NCBI RefSeq assembly: GCF_025698545.1 | Contig: NC_068565.1 | Location: 1,178,001-1,242,000 of the forward strand | Reading direction: 5' to 3' | DNA: 64,000 bases | Origin: Gossypium raimondii | Lineage: Eukaryota > Streptophyta > Magnoliopsida > Malvales > Malvaceae | Shown here: positions 46,386 through 59,472 of the stretch, one piece after another | How the letters are laid out: each line of letters starts with the position of its first letter | Numbering within the stretch: the stretch's first letter is position 1 | Program-made: the position numbers and the translations under genes | Notes under the pieces: model-generated | The model's database searches: none | Told to the model about the DNA's origin: nothing | Seen by the model: the letters and a program-made list of their open reading frames with translations, nothing else

Positions 46386-48810
46386 AAAATTAAAATTAAA
46401 ATTCAGAATTCAAAAATACGAGAAGTAGATTTGATAAATCATATACATATATTATATTACAAGATTTTTTTAAAAATCTTACGTGGCATGTTTAAAATAA
46501 TGACAAGTGGATATAACACGTCAACATTTTATATAATGTAAACATCATAATTTAAAATATGTTCTAATATTATTATAAAATTATTTTTAAAAAATCTGAT
46601 TTTTAACTAAAATTTACACTCGTAAAGTTAAATAATAATTTAATACATTAAAAGATTATATACTTCCTCTGTTCCAATAAAATGTGACCATTGAAATTTT
46701 GAATTTAATTTTTTAAATTTTAATCTCAATTAATTTAAATATTTAATTAATTGATACTTAAATTGTAATATATATATATATATATATATATATCTGAATT
46801 TTAATTTTAATTTTAATAATAACAAATTTTTATCACTAAACTTTGACTAGATTTGAGAAACCCAAATAAGATTCCACGGCAAAGAGCAAGAGACGTGTAC
46901 TATTTTAATATATAAGTATTTTTTAATTTCATAAATGAAATTTTTAAATATATTTATTTGTTTATTTTATTTAAATATAATTTAAGAATATGTGATAATT
47001 TTTATGTTGTAATAATTTTATTTATTTTCATCGATTTGTAAATATTAGCTTTGACACATATTTGATAATTTGGTGTCAGAGTCCACAAGTTCTAGAATTC
47101 CTCATGAATTGGATAACAATTCAATTTTACCAACTTTTTACTTAAATTCCACTTGGATCAACCTATTTTATTATATTAATATTTTTTATATTTTTTGCTA
47201 AATTTTATTCTAATTTAAGTTTTACGTTCCCATCATCTATAGCCGTTCTCTAGATTTATCATGCATGGTCAGATTTAGATATTGTTTTGATTCTCAACCT
47301 AATCGTGCTACGTAATGGTTAATTCTAAAGTTTTTAGAATTGGATTGGTAGTTGACAGTCCAACCAATTTTTTACGGTTCGATTAAATAGATCATTAAAA
47401 AATTCTTAAAAATAAAAATTGGTACCTTAACAGATTCTTGATTTGACAAGTCAATCCGGTTCAAACAACCATGGTTAATTCTGATTATAGATGTTCTTAT
47501 GTGTTTTATAGTAGTTGCAATTGTAATTATGCTTGTAACTTTAAAAAAAGAAAAGAAACAGTTGATATGAGCCAAACTAGGGTGTAAGTGAAACATCGGT
47601 GTTTATACGTTTTCGAAGTTAAATTTAGAAAAAAAACTCAAATTTGAATCAACAATTATTTAGTTGAGATCAAATTAGATTCGAGTACCAGCTTTTCATT
47701 TTAATAAACTCGAATTTAAGTAACTTAATAATGTCTTGAATTTCCATCAGTCGAGTTCAACTCAACTTAATTAAACCCTTAAATCAAATTATCTTATAAA
47801 TAATCCCACAGCAAATCCGACCCTACCTAAGGTCATGATCTGTAGTAGATCGTAAAAAAACAAACTTTTAATCATATAATAATTTATTTATAGAAAATCT
47901 ACAAATGAATTACCCCACATTGTCGATGGCTGATTACGATTCCCCTCCCCATTGGTTTGAAAAGGATGATATAATTACTTTTCAACGTCGTCGTTTCCCT
48001 TTCTTTACGTTTCGAGAGTTACAACTTTTAGTAAAAAACCAAAAAATCAGTCAAAATTGGACTAACAAATGTTCATGATTATGGCATTTCAGAATGAGTG
48101 CATGTCAGAATACACCAACAATGTTTGATTTCTTCAATCACGTTTGGAATTCAACTATATTACGTGTTATATCTATATATATTACGCGTGTCACTTTGTA
48201 ATTGAACAATGGGTGGAACCCAATCTTTTGGCTTAATTGTATTGACTCATCAAAGTTTATGTAATTGCAATTTTGAGGGTATAAATATAATTTATGGACA
48301 TGGCCTACATGTGTAAGGGTGAATCTGCCCTTCAACACGTGGTAGGATTTAAACCAAATTAAACCTGGATATAATTTACATGTGATATAATTTACGTAGG
48401 GTGGGACTTGAACATGAATATTTAATATTTAAAAATAATATCACATTATTAACGATTCAGTTATCATGAATCATAAGGCTTGTATCGATATCTTAATCTA
48501 AAAATGCATCATTTTTAGAAGTCGGGATTTGTTGTACATATTAAGTCTAAAATTATAATAGATTATTATCATTTGCAACCACGCATTTAGTCGTAGCTCA
48601 AAACTTGAGGTGCATAATCACACTCAATAATTGCAGTAGAAATTAATTAGCCGCAACTTTGAATTGTATAAATATTCCATAAAATATTATCTTGAATTTT
48701 TTTAGAAAATATTTATTTATGATTGATGATTATAAAATATTATATAGCATGTGATTTATTAGATATAAAATAAAAAATAATTTTTGATAGAATCAAGTTT
48801 TAAGCAAATA
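46386..48810. other. Gene-free AT-rich stretch
   Basis: It contains a (TA)13 microsatellite at 46768-46793 and a diverged CTCGAG-word repeat at about 47580-47820 (begins GGGTGTAAGTGAA). No gene is seen. Confidence 0.4.
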
Positions 48811-48932
48811 ATGTCGATTGAATCTTAGTTTGATTGGTATGGTTATTATCCTCCTATTTATGGATTGGGAAGGGGCTATGAGTAGCTCTAAGTATTGTGT
48901 CAAAAAGAGCAAATATGATCAGAACCTATAAA
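48811..48932 (+). mobile_element. SINE, family 1, with internal deletion
   Basis: The A-box half CTTAGTTTGATTGGTATGG is joined directly to TTATTATCCTCCTATTTATG; the B-box part is deleted. The 3' half GGGGCTATGAGTAGCTCTAA...TGATCAGAACCTATA is the best preserved in the window. Confidence 0.7.
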
Positions 48933-49224
48933 GAGCAAATATGAGTTGGGTAGCCCATGCAATAAGGACCATGTGGCTATAATGGCTCATAAATGTGAAT
49001 ATAACCAAAAAAAAAAAGAAAAGAAATAAATATTAAAATTATTCATGAATTTTGATTTAATATATAATGTTATGTATGAACTTTGGTTTCGTATGGTTTT
49101 ATATAATAATTTTTTATTTGATTCAATTATCACAAATCACTAATAAACTTATCAAATTAGCACTATTTTACATCGATATGTTACATATACAAACAATTAT
49201 CCAAAATGAAAATAAATATTTGTA

Positions 49225-49508
49225 TTCTTCTTATCAAAGTAGAATTTGAAGTCTTCAAAGCACTTTCATGTGTGGCTTTAACAACTTCCACACTATCTAA
49301 TTGAATAACCATCTTATCATGGCCTCTTCGTTGGGTGAGTTTTAGACCATCTAAAATGCCCAAAAGTTCTGCATCGAAAACCGAGCATGTCCCTAGAAAT
49401 CAGTTATAACCAGAGATCCAATCACCATTCTCATCTCGCATAACTCCCCCAGTGAATGCACATCCTGATTCCAATTGAATGGCACCATCAGTATTGAGAA
49501 AAATTCAG
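49225..49508 (-). pseudogene. Degenerate RNase H-like fragment of a LINE-type retroelement
   Basis: The minus-strand translation shows NTDGAIQLESGCAFTGGVMR, an in-frame stop, then FLGTCSVFDAELLGILDGLK and MVIQLDSVEVVKATHE. These are the TDGA, DAELxGI and LDS blocks of the plant RVT_3 / RNase H domain found at the end of LINE polyproteins. The TGA stop at the GYN-FLG junction, and the absence of reverse transcriptase upstream, mark it as a dead fragment. A gene-derived RNase H-like domain is less likely. Confidence 0.75.
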
Positions 49509-49769
49509 CCCCTGTTAGTAATACAAAAGTATATATATGTATGTTAATACTTTTTTTAGAGAATTTATTCTTATCAAATTTCTAAATATCAGTTGTATTT
49601 GAATTTGGCCACCACCTTTTTTTTTTAATTAACATCCTATTAATGATACTTTTTAAGATTATACATTTACAAAGTCTACTTAATTAATTCTTAGTATTGC
49701 ATCATATGCAAAATAGTAAAGATATTGGCATTATAGTAAGTAATCAACACTTGTTTATAGATATGAGAG

Positions 49770-50135
49770 TGTTCTTTGGTCAATTTAAGAACAAAATTAA
49801 ATTTTAATAAAAATAGTGAAGAAATTAAAACTTATTTATAGGATAAGTGTGAGTATGGGCGTTCTTTAGCCAATGTAGGATTAAATTTAACTTTTAAGGG
49901 ATTAAAATTAATTTCTAATGAAAATAATGAAAATTAATTTAAAATTAATTTCTAGTCGGTGTGGGATTAAAATTAACTTTTTAAGAAAGAAGTGGGCTAT
50001 GAAAGTATTATATAGTCGGTTTGGGATTAAAATGAACTTTTTAATGAAAATAGTGAAGAAATTGTCACTTATATAATATAAGTGTGAAATGTGGCAGTGC
50101 TCTCTTGTCAATGTGGGATTAAGATTAACTTTTAA
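49770..50135. repeat. Degenerate short-period repeats
   Basis: Variants of GTCGGTGTGGGATTAAAAT followed by TAACTTTTTAA recur at about 49866, 49953, 50013 and 50107. Longer words with AATAGTGAAGAAATT recur at 49822 and 50050. Confidence 0.6.
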
Positions 50136-50212
50136 GGATAAAAACAAAATTAGGCCTTCACATCAGCATTAGGTCTTAGACCTTGTAATATATATATATA
50201 TATAATATAGCT

Positions 50213-50715
50213 CAATTTTTCTATTAGTCTATGTGCTATGCATAAGTTGTGGATTTAATCCTTATAATTCTAATTTGGTCTTTTTTAATTTTGTAATTTT
50301 GAATTTTGAAAGTTCTTACCAAACTATAGCGGTAAAATTCATTAAGTTAAATTATGATGTTTTCCAAAATCTTATGTGGTAAACATATTATCACAATATC
50401 AGCATGATATTTTCATATAATATTTGTAGGAACATTTTAGTTAATGTATTTAACGGCTATAATTTGAATTAAGATTGAATTTCAATATTAGAAAAGTGCA
50501 AAACTAAAATTGATCAACTTGGAGAATAAAACTAAATTCACAACTTACATAAAGTATGGAACTAATAATAGAATTTGACATAATGGATCTAATTGCTATT
50601 GTTTTAGGTCATGATTGAAAATTCAAAATCCAAAAAGTACACAGACTAAAATCGACCAAATTATAGTATAGGGACTAAATTTGTAACTTATGCATAGTAC
50701 AAGGATTAATAAAGG
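50213..50715. repeat. Dispersed family A, copy 4 (most complete)
   Basis: The left arm is TGTGCTATGCATAAGTTGTG. The right end, ACTTATGCATAGTACAAGGA, is its inverted partner. The centre is AAACATATTATCACAATATC. It is about 500 bases long and noncoding. Confidence 0.65.
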
Positions 50716-51399
50716 ATTTGACCTTTCATATGTATACCCACATTGCCACCTTTTATCTTTTAAGTTATTAAAGTAATGCAATAATATGGCTAAGAACTTG
50801 GAGACTTTTCCCAAATCCCATGATTTCATGGAACATGTCATAGACAAGTGGCATACATGATTCACTTTTTTTTTGGATAATTTCCATTATTTCAATAGCA
50901 AGTGGCCTATTGTGAGGAATCATGTCAATTTCTCAATTTTGTTTATAAAATTAAAATATATGTTATTATTATATAAAACCCAAACTTGTAAGATAATATA
51001 TACACATATATTGTATATCTAATGTTTGAGAGTGTACCAAAATGACAATTAAAACAAACATATGTTGCCACTATGTACCAAATTACATTGTCAAGTGTAT
51101 AGTTTTTGGTCCACTCTTACAATATTGCTTTGATAATCATGTGAAGTCACTCATTTGATATTTGGCACATCATATCATATCTATACTATTTTTTCTTAAG
51201 TAGCCATTTGCTAGTTATGTCCAAGTGGGGATGAGTCAAATTCAATAATCCATATCTTAATAAACAATCACAACTTGGTTAATTAAATTTAATAAAATTT
51301 TAGGAATAACTATTAAATGTTGAATTTGTATTAAAAAATTGTTTATATTACTAAAAAGATAAGTCTAATATGTTCAGACGTATATTTCTTTACTCTTGT

Positions 51400-51760
51400 T
51401 AAAAGATACTATCGATAAATTTTGTCATGGGTTATCTCATTAGGAAAGTTACATCACCGGAACCAAGACTACCTCGCCAGTGACATCACTTTGCTTGGAC
51501 TCAAGGACACGTCACTCAATCACTGACGCAAGATGGATGCCACTTGTCATCTACATTTTCTGCAACCTAATCACGTCAAGTCATATAATTGATCTAACAA
51601 CGGAACCACTAAATGACAAGTCTACCAATAGTAGAGGACACGTGGCTCGTGTTATTTAACCTTATATACCTCTCTAAACTTTATAGTGGGGGAGGATCTA
51701 CACACGCTCTAGGCTCTCCCTCATGGCAACGAGCATGCTATATTTGAATTGTAATGAGCT
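51400..51760. mobile_element. Possible solo LTR or TRIM fragment
   Basis: It is an island of higher GC with GACACGTGGC (ACGTG motif) followed by TTAACCTTATATACCTCTC (TATA-like) and GTGGGGGAGGATCTACACACG, in an LTR-like promoter order. Ends and target duplication could not be fixed and no protein is encoded. Confidence 0.3.
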
Positions 51761-52033
51761 TATAAGATAAAAGAACATAGTAAAATAATCAAGAAGTTTA
51801 ATATGAAATGACACGAAAAATAATGTATATGAACAATTTTTTTAAAATTTACGTAAAAATTGTTATTATGTCAACATTTTTATTAAATATAATTATATTG
51901 AATATGACTATAATTATTGACAAAAAAATTAACATGAATATTTCAATATTAAAACTATTTCAATATAATAAAATCTAAAATAATTTTTAATTTTTAATTT
52001 TAATTTTTCAAAAAATATTAAAATAGTTTTAAT

Positions 52034-52081
52034 ATGATACATTTAGGGTTTAGGGTTTAGGGTTTAGGATGATACATTTAG
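52034..52081. repeat. Interstitial telomere-repeat tract with flanking 13-bp duplication
   Basis: A short run of the plant telomere unit TTTAGGG (three full units plus a partial) lies between two copies of ATGATACATTTAG (52034-52046 and 52069-52081). Confidence 0.85.
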
Positions 52082-52369
52082 TTATAAATTTCATATTGAA
52101 TCTCATCCATAGATTTATGGTAAAATAAAAGGTAAATTTTTTTTCATATATGATTATCTAAGTAAACAAATAATTTACATATAATTTTGTCAATTTCAAT
52201 TTCATGTCATAAAAAATGACATCTAACTATAAAGATTCTTTCTAGGAACTATAAGGACTTATATAAATAAATTATTATAGTTTATTGACCTTTTAATAAA
52301 TAAACCACTCAATAATATATTTTCTCTTTATCCATTAGCTTTTCTTACTTAAATAATAACTTTTTTTAA

Positions 52370-52535
52370 ATAATCTCAATATAGGTTCTGATCATATCTG
52401 TTTTTTTTTATACAATGCCTAGAACTATGCATAACTTTTCATCAACCCATAAATAGGAGGATAATGCGCTTCAACGCATTCAAACCTACATCATCATGCA
52501 TTGACAAAAATGCCCATGCCAATCGAACTTAATTA
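52370..52535 (-). mobile_element. SINE, family 1 (minus strand)
   Basis: On the minus strand: AAGTTCGATTGGCATGGGCA (A-box region), ATGTAGGTTTGAATGCGTTG (B box GGTTTGAATGC), GCATTATCCTCCTATTTATG, then a tail with CAGATATGATCAGAACCTAT and GAGATTATTT. This is nearly full length. Confidence 0.72.
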
Positions 52536-54830
52536 CTCTCATCACACCAACAATTTCTATGACTTAATTGTCATAAATTACGGTTTCTGAATGAATGAAT
52601 TAACTTTAATAATATCGTATGATTTCCACTGATTTAAGTGTTTGATTTGGATAGAGCGATGGTTAAATTTTTTATCATATATCTATTTGGTATGAGCTCA
52701 AACTGTGTTACCCAATCTTTTATTGCTAATGTGTAGAAAAACCTTACAAGATGATGCTTGTTTATAATATTTCTCATATTCAAAAGTGTGACAAAATGAC
52801 AATTAAAACAAAACAAACATGATGCAATCAATTTAGAATTTTTGGTTAGATTAAGTGGATGTTGCCATCATATCTAAACATATGGTGCTACAATGTATCA
52901 AATTATATTATTAAATGTATAATTTTCGGTCCAATCTTACAATAATGTTTTAAAAAATATTTTTCTTTAACTAACCATATTGTAATTATACCCAACGTGT
53001 GAATGAGTCAAATTTAATATACTATATATACATAGTATCTCAATTAGATTAATTGATTTTAATAGATGAATGTTAAACTTATTAATAATTAAATTTTATT
53101 AAAATTGATTATACTACTTAAAATGTAAGTCCAATATGTTCATACATAAATTACAATTTACCAGAGCTCCTCCAATTTATCAATAGGTCAAAGTACAAGG
53201 TGCTCGAAAGCTCTTCAAGATAAGAATCCCATAAGAAAAAATTAAAGTTGGACTAGTAGTATTTTAATGGTTTAATTTGATATTTTTATCATATTGTTTA
53301 AAATATTATTTATATTAATATGTATTTAATGTAGTTTCAATTTATTAAGAAATGTTTATTTTAGTATTTTTACTGTAATATTATATATTTTAAAAGAATT
53401 ATATAAAATATTTAATAAAGGCAGTCGGATCAGACTCAAATTTAATATTTTTAATCTGGGGTTTATTTTTTTAACTAAACCCAAACTTATAAAACAAACA
53501 TAAAATTTGATATATATCTGACCCAAATTTGACCCGACTCAATTCATGATCAGGTCTAACACTCACTAAGTTGACTTCAAGTATAGCGGAAATGTATAGT
53601 GTTAGGACACAACAATAAAGTAAGTATTGAATCTTTTAAGGTTTTTTTGGATGAACGTTTATTTTATAATGTGGCGTATTTAGCTTTCTTTTTATTTCAC
53701 GTTATAATATTTAATCTCACCATAATAACTACGTATAAGTGTACCGTGATCCAAATGGTCGGACGTGGCCACAGCTTTTAGAAAGAGCAGAAATAGGCAG
53801 TCCCTTTCGATCACTCAGTGGGCAAATAATAATTTACTGTTTTTCTAGAAACAAAGAAGCAAACTTAAAATTCTACTAATGGTTTTGTTTCTAGAAGACA
53901 TTTCCGCGTTTGGGTACGAACTTCTAGAGCGTTTAAAAAGACAAGTATGCCCTCCAAAGTGTTTGACAGCCCAACGCATCAATTGAGTCGCCACATGGTG
54001 TTCAACCCAATATTGCTTCTAGAACTTTCTTGAACAAATTGGATTACTCAACCTTCGCGTTGCGTTTGAATAGTTTTGTTGGATAGTGACAATTATTTTC
54101 CTATTTTCTGAATTTGCAATCTGTTTCAACTCGATTGGATCGGTCCATCAGATTGATTAAATTACGAATTAATCGAAACTTTAATTTCGAAAAAATTATT
54201 AGATTGAATCATACAATTAATCGAATAAATTTTTATTTTGTATTATTTAATTGAACCAGTTGGGTCAATTCATCAATCTAATTTAGAAAACTTTGCTCAA
54301 TTGATATCGCTATTATCGTTTTCCTTTTTAGGTTGCGAAGTCAAATAACATAATATTTCTTTAAATTAGGACCAGTTTACTATTGAAGTTAAAAATTATT
54401 ATGAAAATTTTAATAATATTTACCAGTGTTGTCAAAAGATATTTTTAAAAGATAAAGTGTTTACTTTAAACATGATGTTTTAAAATAAAAATAAATAAAT
54501 GAAAGATAAAAATGTAATTTCATTAAAATACTTTTACAAAAGTTAAAAATTTTGGCTTAAAATCTAAATTTAAATTAAATATGCTTGCCTATCATTCTAT
54601 TTTGCTTAAAATTATGGTTTAAGTTGAAAAGTATCTTAAAATCGAAAAATAAAACCTTAGGGTTTTAATGGTTTAGAGTGTCTAAATTATTTAGCCTTTA
54701 AAACCCTCGAGTTTGGTTCAACCATTATCAAAGTTATTGAGCTAATTGAATTTGAGTATAATGCTTGACTCGAGTAACTTGTAAATTTATTTATGATTTT
54801 TTTATTTTTAATCAATACTAATTTTTTTAA
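52536..54830. other. Gene-free AT-rich stretch
   Basis: At about 53415-53559 a repeat ends CATGATCAGGTCTAAC, reminiscent of the hAT-like terminus but diverged. 53780-54060 is less AT-rich and unrecognised. No gene is seen. Confidence 0.4.
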
Positions 54831-55042
54831 GGTAAACTACATTCAATGTCACTAAATTATTGGTTAGCTCACGTTTTGGTTATTCAACTTTAAAAAGATA
54901 CAAAATGATTACTGAACTATTCAAAAGTTTTCATTTAAGTCATTGAACTATTCGATCAATGCCCATTTTGTAACTTTTTGAAGTTGAGTGAGCAAAACAT
55001 AAACTTATAAATAGTTTAATGACCTTTAGGTGTAGTTTACCC
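54831..55042. mobile_element. MITE of the GGGTAAATTAC family (B), short copy (212 bp)
   Basis: It starts GGTAAACTACATTCAATGTC and ends GACCTTTAGGTGTAGTTTAC plus CC. The inverted arms meet almost directly, as in the copy at 20213-20447. Confidence 0.65.
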
Positions 55043-55576
55043 ATTTTTATTATAATTAGAATAAAAATAAATGAATCTAGATGTCATGTGCTCAGAACTT
55101 ACACAACCTTAAACTAAAACAATGAACGATGATTGATGACAAACTGTGTCACTGAACTCATTCTGAGTGAGTAAAAACTTAATCGAGTGAATTCAGGTAA
55201 CTTTTTTTTTAAAATTTTTTTTATCAAACCTAAATATATAAGTCAAAATTTGGTAGCCTAATACTTGAATAAATCTTTAAATAACATATTTTCTTCCTTT
55301 TTTACACAATAACATTGATAAATTATATGACTAAGAGAATTTATTAAAACAATAAATGATTAACATATCAAAATTTATAACTTTAATTGTATAAAAAATT
55401 TAATAACTTCAAATTACTTATTCAACCCTGTATAATATAAACAACACTATAAATCATTATCAAGTCTAACAAAAAAATTAAAATCTTAATTAAATTTGAA
55501 GTGATTAATCTACCCTAATTAACCTCTACCCTTTTTCTAATTAATTCACTTGAAAATGATATTATGGATTTAATCC

Positions 55577-55680
55577 TTTTTTATATATAATTAGAGAAGA
55601 AAATGAAGTTGTTTGGGATCGAACTCAGGCTCTAATGCTTATAACATAATGTTCTTACCATTAAGCCAAAAAACTCGAAC
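55577..55680 (-). mobile_element. tRNA-derived SINE-like sequence, family 3 (minus strand)
   Basis: On the minus strand TTGGCTTAATGGTAAGAAC (A box) precedes GAGTTCGATCCCAAAC (B box) by about 45 bases, followed by an AT-rich tail. The spacing matches tRNA-like promoters but no aminoacyl stem forms. Confidence 0.5.
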
Positions 55681-55689
55681 TCAATTTAG

Positions 55690-56160
55690 TAATTACCAGC
55701 TTAATTCAAGCTTAGTAATACTCGGCTCAAACGACTATCAAGTCGAATTGGACTTTTCATTTTTAATATATATTAAATATTTTTATATCATTGAATTATA
55801 TTATTGCCCTTAATATATTATTGATCTTAAGCTTAATTATCAAGTTGAGATCAAGCTCGAGCTTGAATACGAATATTGATAAACAAGTTTAGTGTACCTC
55901 TGGATGGGTGGTGGTTGTGGTGCGGTGAAGTATTTTATCTCACAGGTACAATAATTAATCTCGCCACTACTGTTGTTTTTAATTTTACCAGAGGTAAATG
56001 CACCGCCCATCCAAACACACACTTAATCAAGCTCAAGTAACTCGATTATATCTCAAGCCAAGTTCGATCAAGCTCAAATCAAGTATCAAGTTTCGAATTT
56101 CAAGTCGAAATTAAACTCAAACTTCTCAACATTCGAGCTTGGCTCAACTCAATTATACCC
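55690..56160. repeat. CTCGAG-word dispersed repeat interrupted by a MITE
   Basis: AAGCTCGAGCTTG, AAGCTCAAGTAACTCG and CGAGCTTGGCTCAACTC words mark the family. It ends near AATTATACCC. A 131-bp MITE lies inside. Confidence 0.5.
55892..56022. mobile_element. PIF/Harbinger-type MITE (131 bp)
   Basis: The ends GTGTACCTCTGGATGGG and (complement) GTGTGTGTTTGGATGGGCGG are inverted repeats, flanked by the TTA duplication (55889-55891 and 56023-56025). Removing it rejoins AAACAAGTTTA and ATCAAGCTCAAG in the host repeat. Confidence 0.7.
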
Positions 56161-58805
56161 TTAATTTCTACTGCAGTAGTTAGTCCACTATAAATATGAT
56201 ATTTTAATCTAAATTATCTTTTTTATATTAGTCCACAAGCAGGTCCTGTCCATGTTTAATGCAATAAAGTTGAACCGTAACTTAAGGTAACGTTAACCAT
56301 ATCATATATTATCCCATTTATTTAATTTAATCAATAAGTCGGTCCATTTCCTACACAAAATAACAGTAAACCTTAGCCTATCGGATTTAATTTGTTGTAG
56401 ATAAGATTTGATACGGCTAATCATTTTTAATTAACTTCAAAGCTAATAAACCAATTTTCTACCGTATTTAATACAACAATAATGTGTTTTAATTTGAGTT
56501 AATTGCGCTAATCTATGACTTTCATTATAAATTGATCTCTAAATTTTAAAATGTTTTAATTATATCTCTAAATAGTTTGCGTTATATCAATTAGGTGGTC
56601 CTTTTATTTTTAAGCCGTTAATTTGACCATTAAATGACATGTAAAATCTTATGTGATATAATTTAAAATAAAAATTTAAAGAAAAGTAAAATATTATCAC
56701 GTAACTTTTAAAATTAAAAACAAAATAAAGCAAAATATTACCATGTAAAATCGACGTCTCATTTAAAATGATATTATTGATATAAAATCGATAGTTTGAG
56801 GATATAATTAGAATTTTATAAAATTTAAGGACTAATTTAAAATGAGGATGTTTATAGTGGAATTAACCCTTTAAATTTTATAATCGCAGTTAATTGAAAT
56901 TTGATTAATTAAATATTAACTGTTAATTTCAATCATTTATGGATTTTTGTTCTTTGAAACGATGGAAGGGTGAATCCATTTTCTTTAACAATTTCCATCA
57001 CTTTTTCTTTTCACCATTAAAATTTAGTATAAATTTAACCACATCAAATGACATATAGTCAGTTGAAAGTCATTCACCGTTACCATAAGTAAGCCCTTAG
57101 CATTATTTTTTAAGTAATCTTAATTAATTAAATAATGTTGGTCTTTTATAAGTAGATAATATAAAAGATAGTGGTGAAAGCAATTCTGTTGATTCCAAAA
57201 TTAAATAGCAATTTTCTTCACTTGACTTGGGTCGCAACTTGCAAGTACATTAGAGGATTTAAATAAATAATTAAAATTTTATTTTGATTATACTGTATAA
57301 TTTTCAATTAAAATATTATTTATGAAAAAATTGAAATTAAAATAAAGTAAGTTAGCAAATTATGAGATAACTTGAGATTAAAAATATGATGTGATATAAT
57401 TTTAATGCGTATCAATTCTTTCAAAATATAATTTTAAAATAAAATAATAAATTAGGAAATAAAATAAATTTATATGCATATTATTACTATGATAAAATAT
57501 ATAAATAAAATCAAATTACTATGGATCATAAACATGAAAACAGAATTTTCTCTAAATTGAATTATGGTAACAAGTTATGCATAACATTAAATAAATTAAT
57601 ACAAGACATAAATACATAGACAAATAATTAAAAAGTAACATGAAATGAAATGAACATATTATAAATAAATGGGTATGATAAATAAAGTCCCAACTTATGC
57701 AATATATATATATAAAGATTAAATTTTAAATTTAAACGTAGTATAGAGACCGAAACAAAAATTTAATTATATTTATATAATTTAAAAATAAAGTGATGAA
57801 AATATAAATTAAACCATTTTATTAATAATATAAGAAAAGTAAACTTACCCATTAAAAATAGGGAAAAGCCATGCCCTAAAAGGAAAACCAATGAGAGCTA
57901 ACAACACGTGTCAAAAGGAGAAGCATGTTTTACATTACTTTTATATATTATCAATTGATATATATTGATATTGATGGAATTTAATGTATCATTTTAACTT
58001 TATTGATATTTTAAAATAGGTTTAAATATGACTAAATTCCCAAAATTTCAGTCCTTCAACTTTTATTTCCTAAATTTGATCCCAAATCTAATCCCTCAAT
58101 TTATCTGATTTTGAAAATCAAAATTCATTTAATAACACCGTTGATGAAATTTTACAAATATACTCAAATTTAGTAAAAATTTTGATAACACATATTTAAA
58201 TTTAATAAAAGTTAATTAATAATTTTATGAATTGAATTTTAATTTTAAATATAAAAGATTAAATTTTAAAATTAAAATTAAAGAGACTAATCTTTAAATT
58301 TTCAAAGAATCGAGAGCATAATTAAATCTTTTTAAATAATTTTCATATAGACATGCAATAACTTATTAATTAATATAAAATTTAAAATTATTAATTAATC
58401 CAATAACTTAATGTAAAAATTATATTATATTTTTAAAATGTAATTATAAAAGTATAAAACATTTTAAAAACTGAATTAAAATATCAAAATCAAGTAGTGG
58501 TTGGTCGGTGCGTACCTATATAGGATGGTATTAAAGGAAACAAACCAAAGCACGTCGAAACACAACAAATTTTTTACAAAAACAAAAAACTTAACCTACT
58601 TGATTCAAATTTAAACTTGACACCATACATATAGACATGCACAGCCAATAGGATACAATACCGACACATAAAACCAATACTGATACGATACCGACACCAA
58701 TGATGATATCATCTCTCAATTAGAGACTCTATTATTAGCAAATATTACAAATAAAAGCAAGAATTCCAAAATGAAAGATACATTTTTGACTAATTAACTT
58801 CTAAA
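56161..58805. other. Gene-free, very AT-rich stretch
   Basis: It contains remnants of 'ggactaatttaaaatga' type repeats around 56500-56870 and 58020-58330. No coding or RNA gene signal was found. Confidence 0.45.
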
Positions 58806-59182
58806 GGGTGTAATTGAAGTATCGGTGCTTTTGATCCGAAAAATTTGAACTCAATTTAATAATTATCGAGTTAAACTTATGTAACTCGAGCTATTAATCA
58901 AATCGAATTCAAGCATCGCAACACTCAATTCGAACAACTCACGAGCTTAATTGAACTTTTCATTTTAATATTTGTATATTAATAAATTACATTTTTACCC
59001 TTATTATATAGAAAAAACTAAAGTACGAAGGAGCTTGAGCTTGAAAAAAAAGGAGTTTAATCGAACTCGAGTAGCTCGATTAAGTCTCAAGTCAAACTCG
59101 AGCTTAAAAATTGATGTTCGATTGAGCTCTTTCAAATCAAACTCGACCTAACCACTATTTAGATTCAACTCAGATTACACCC
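58806..59182. repeat. CTCGAG-word dispersed repeat with GGGTGTAAT termini
   Basis: The ends GGGTGTAATTGAA and CAGATTACACCC are short inverted repeats. Inside are repeated GAACTCGAGTAGCTCG and AACTCGAGCTTAAA words. It is noncoding, with no clear target duplication. Confidence 0.55.
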
Positions 59183-59472
59183 ATATTCTCAAATCCGTGA
59201 CCTCCATGAACTTGTCGAAAGTATGCATGTCATTTCAACTTAATACTACATTATTAATGAAATTCTATTTACCAAAAACAAGAACCTTTTCATAATTCAA
59301 CTGAGTTATAAACCTACAGGAATCACAAAGGATTCATTATTACTGCACGAACTAGCAAAAAAAAGCACCAAAGGTTCATTAAAAAAAATGTAATCATCAA
59401 AGCAGTTGGAAGAAAAGCTATTCTGTTCTAACACTAACCTTTCACGATGACTTTAACCATCTCCAAATGATA

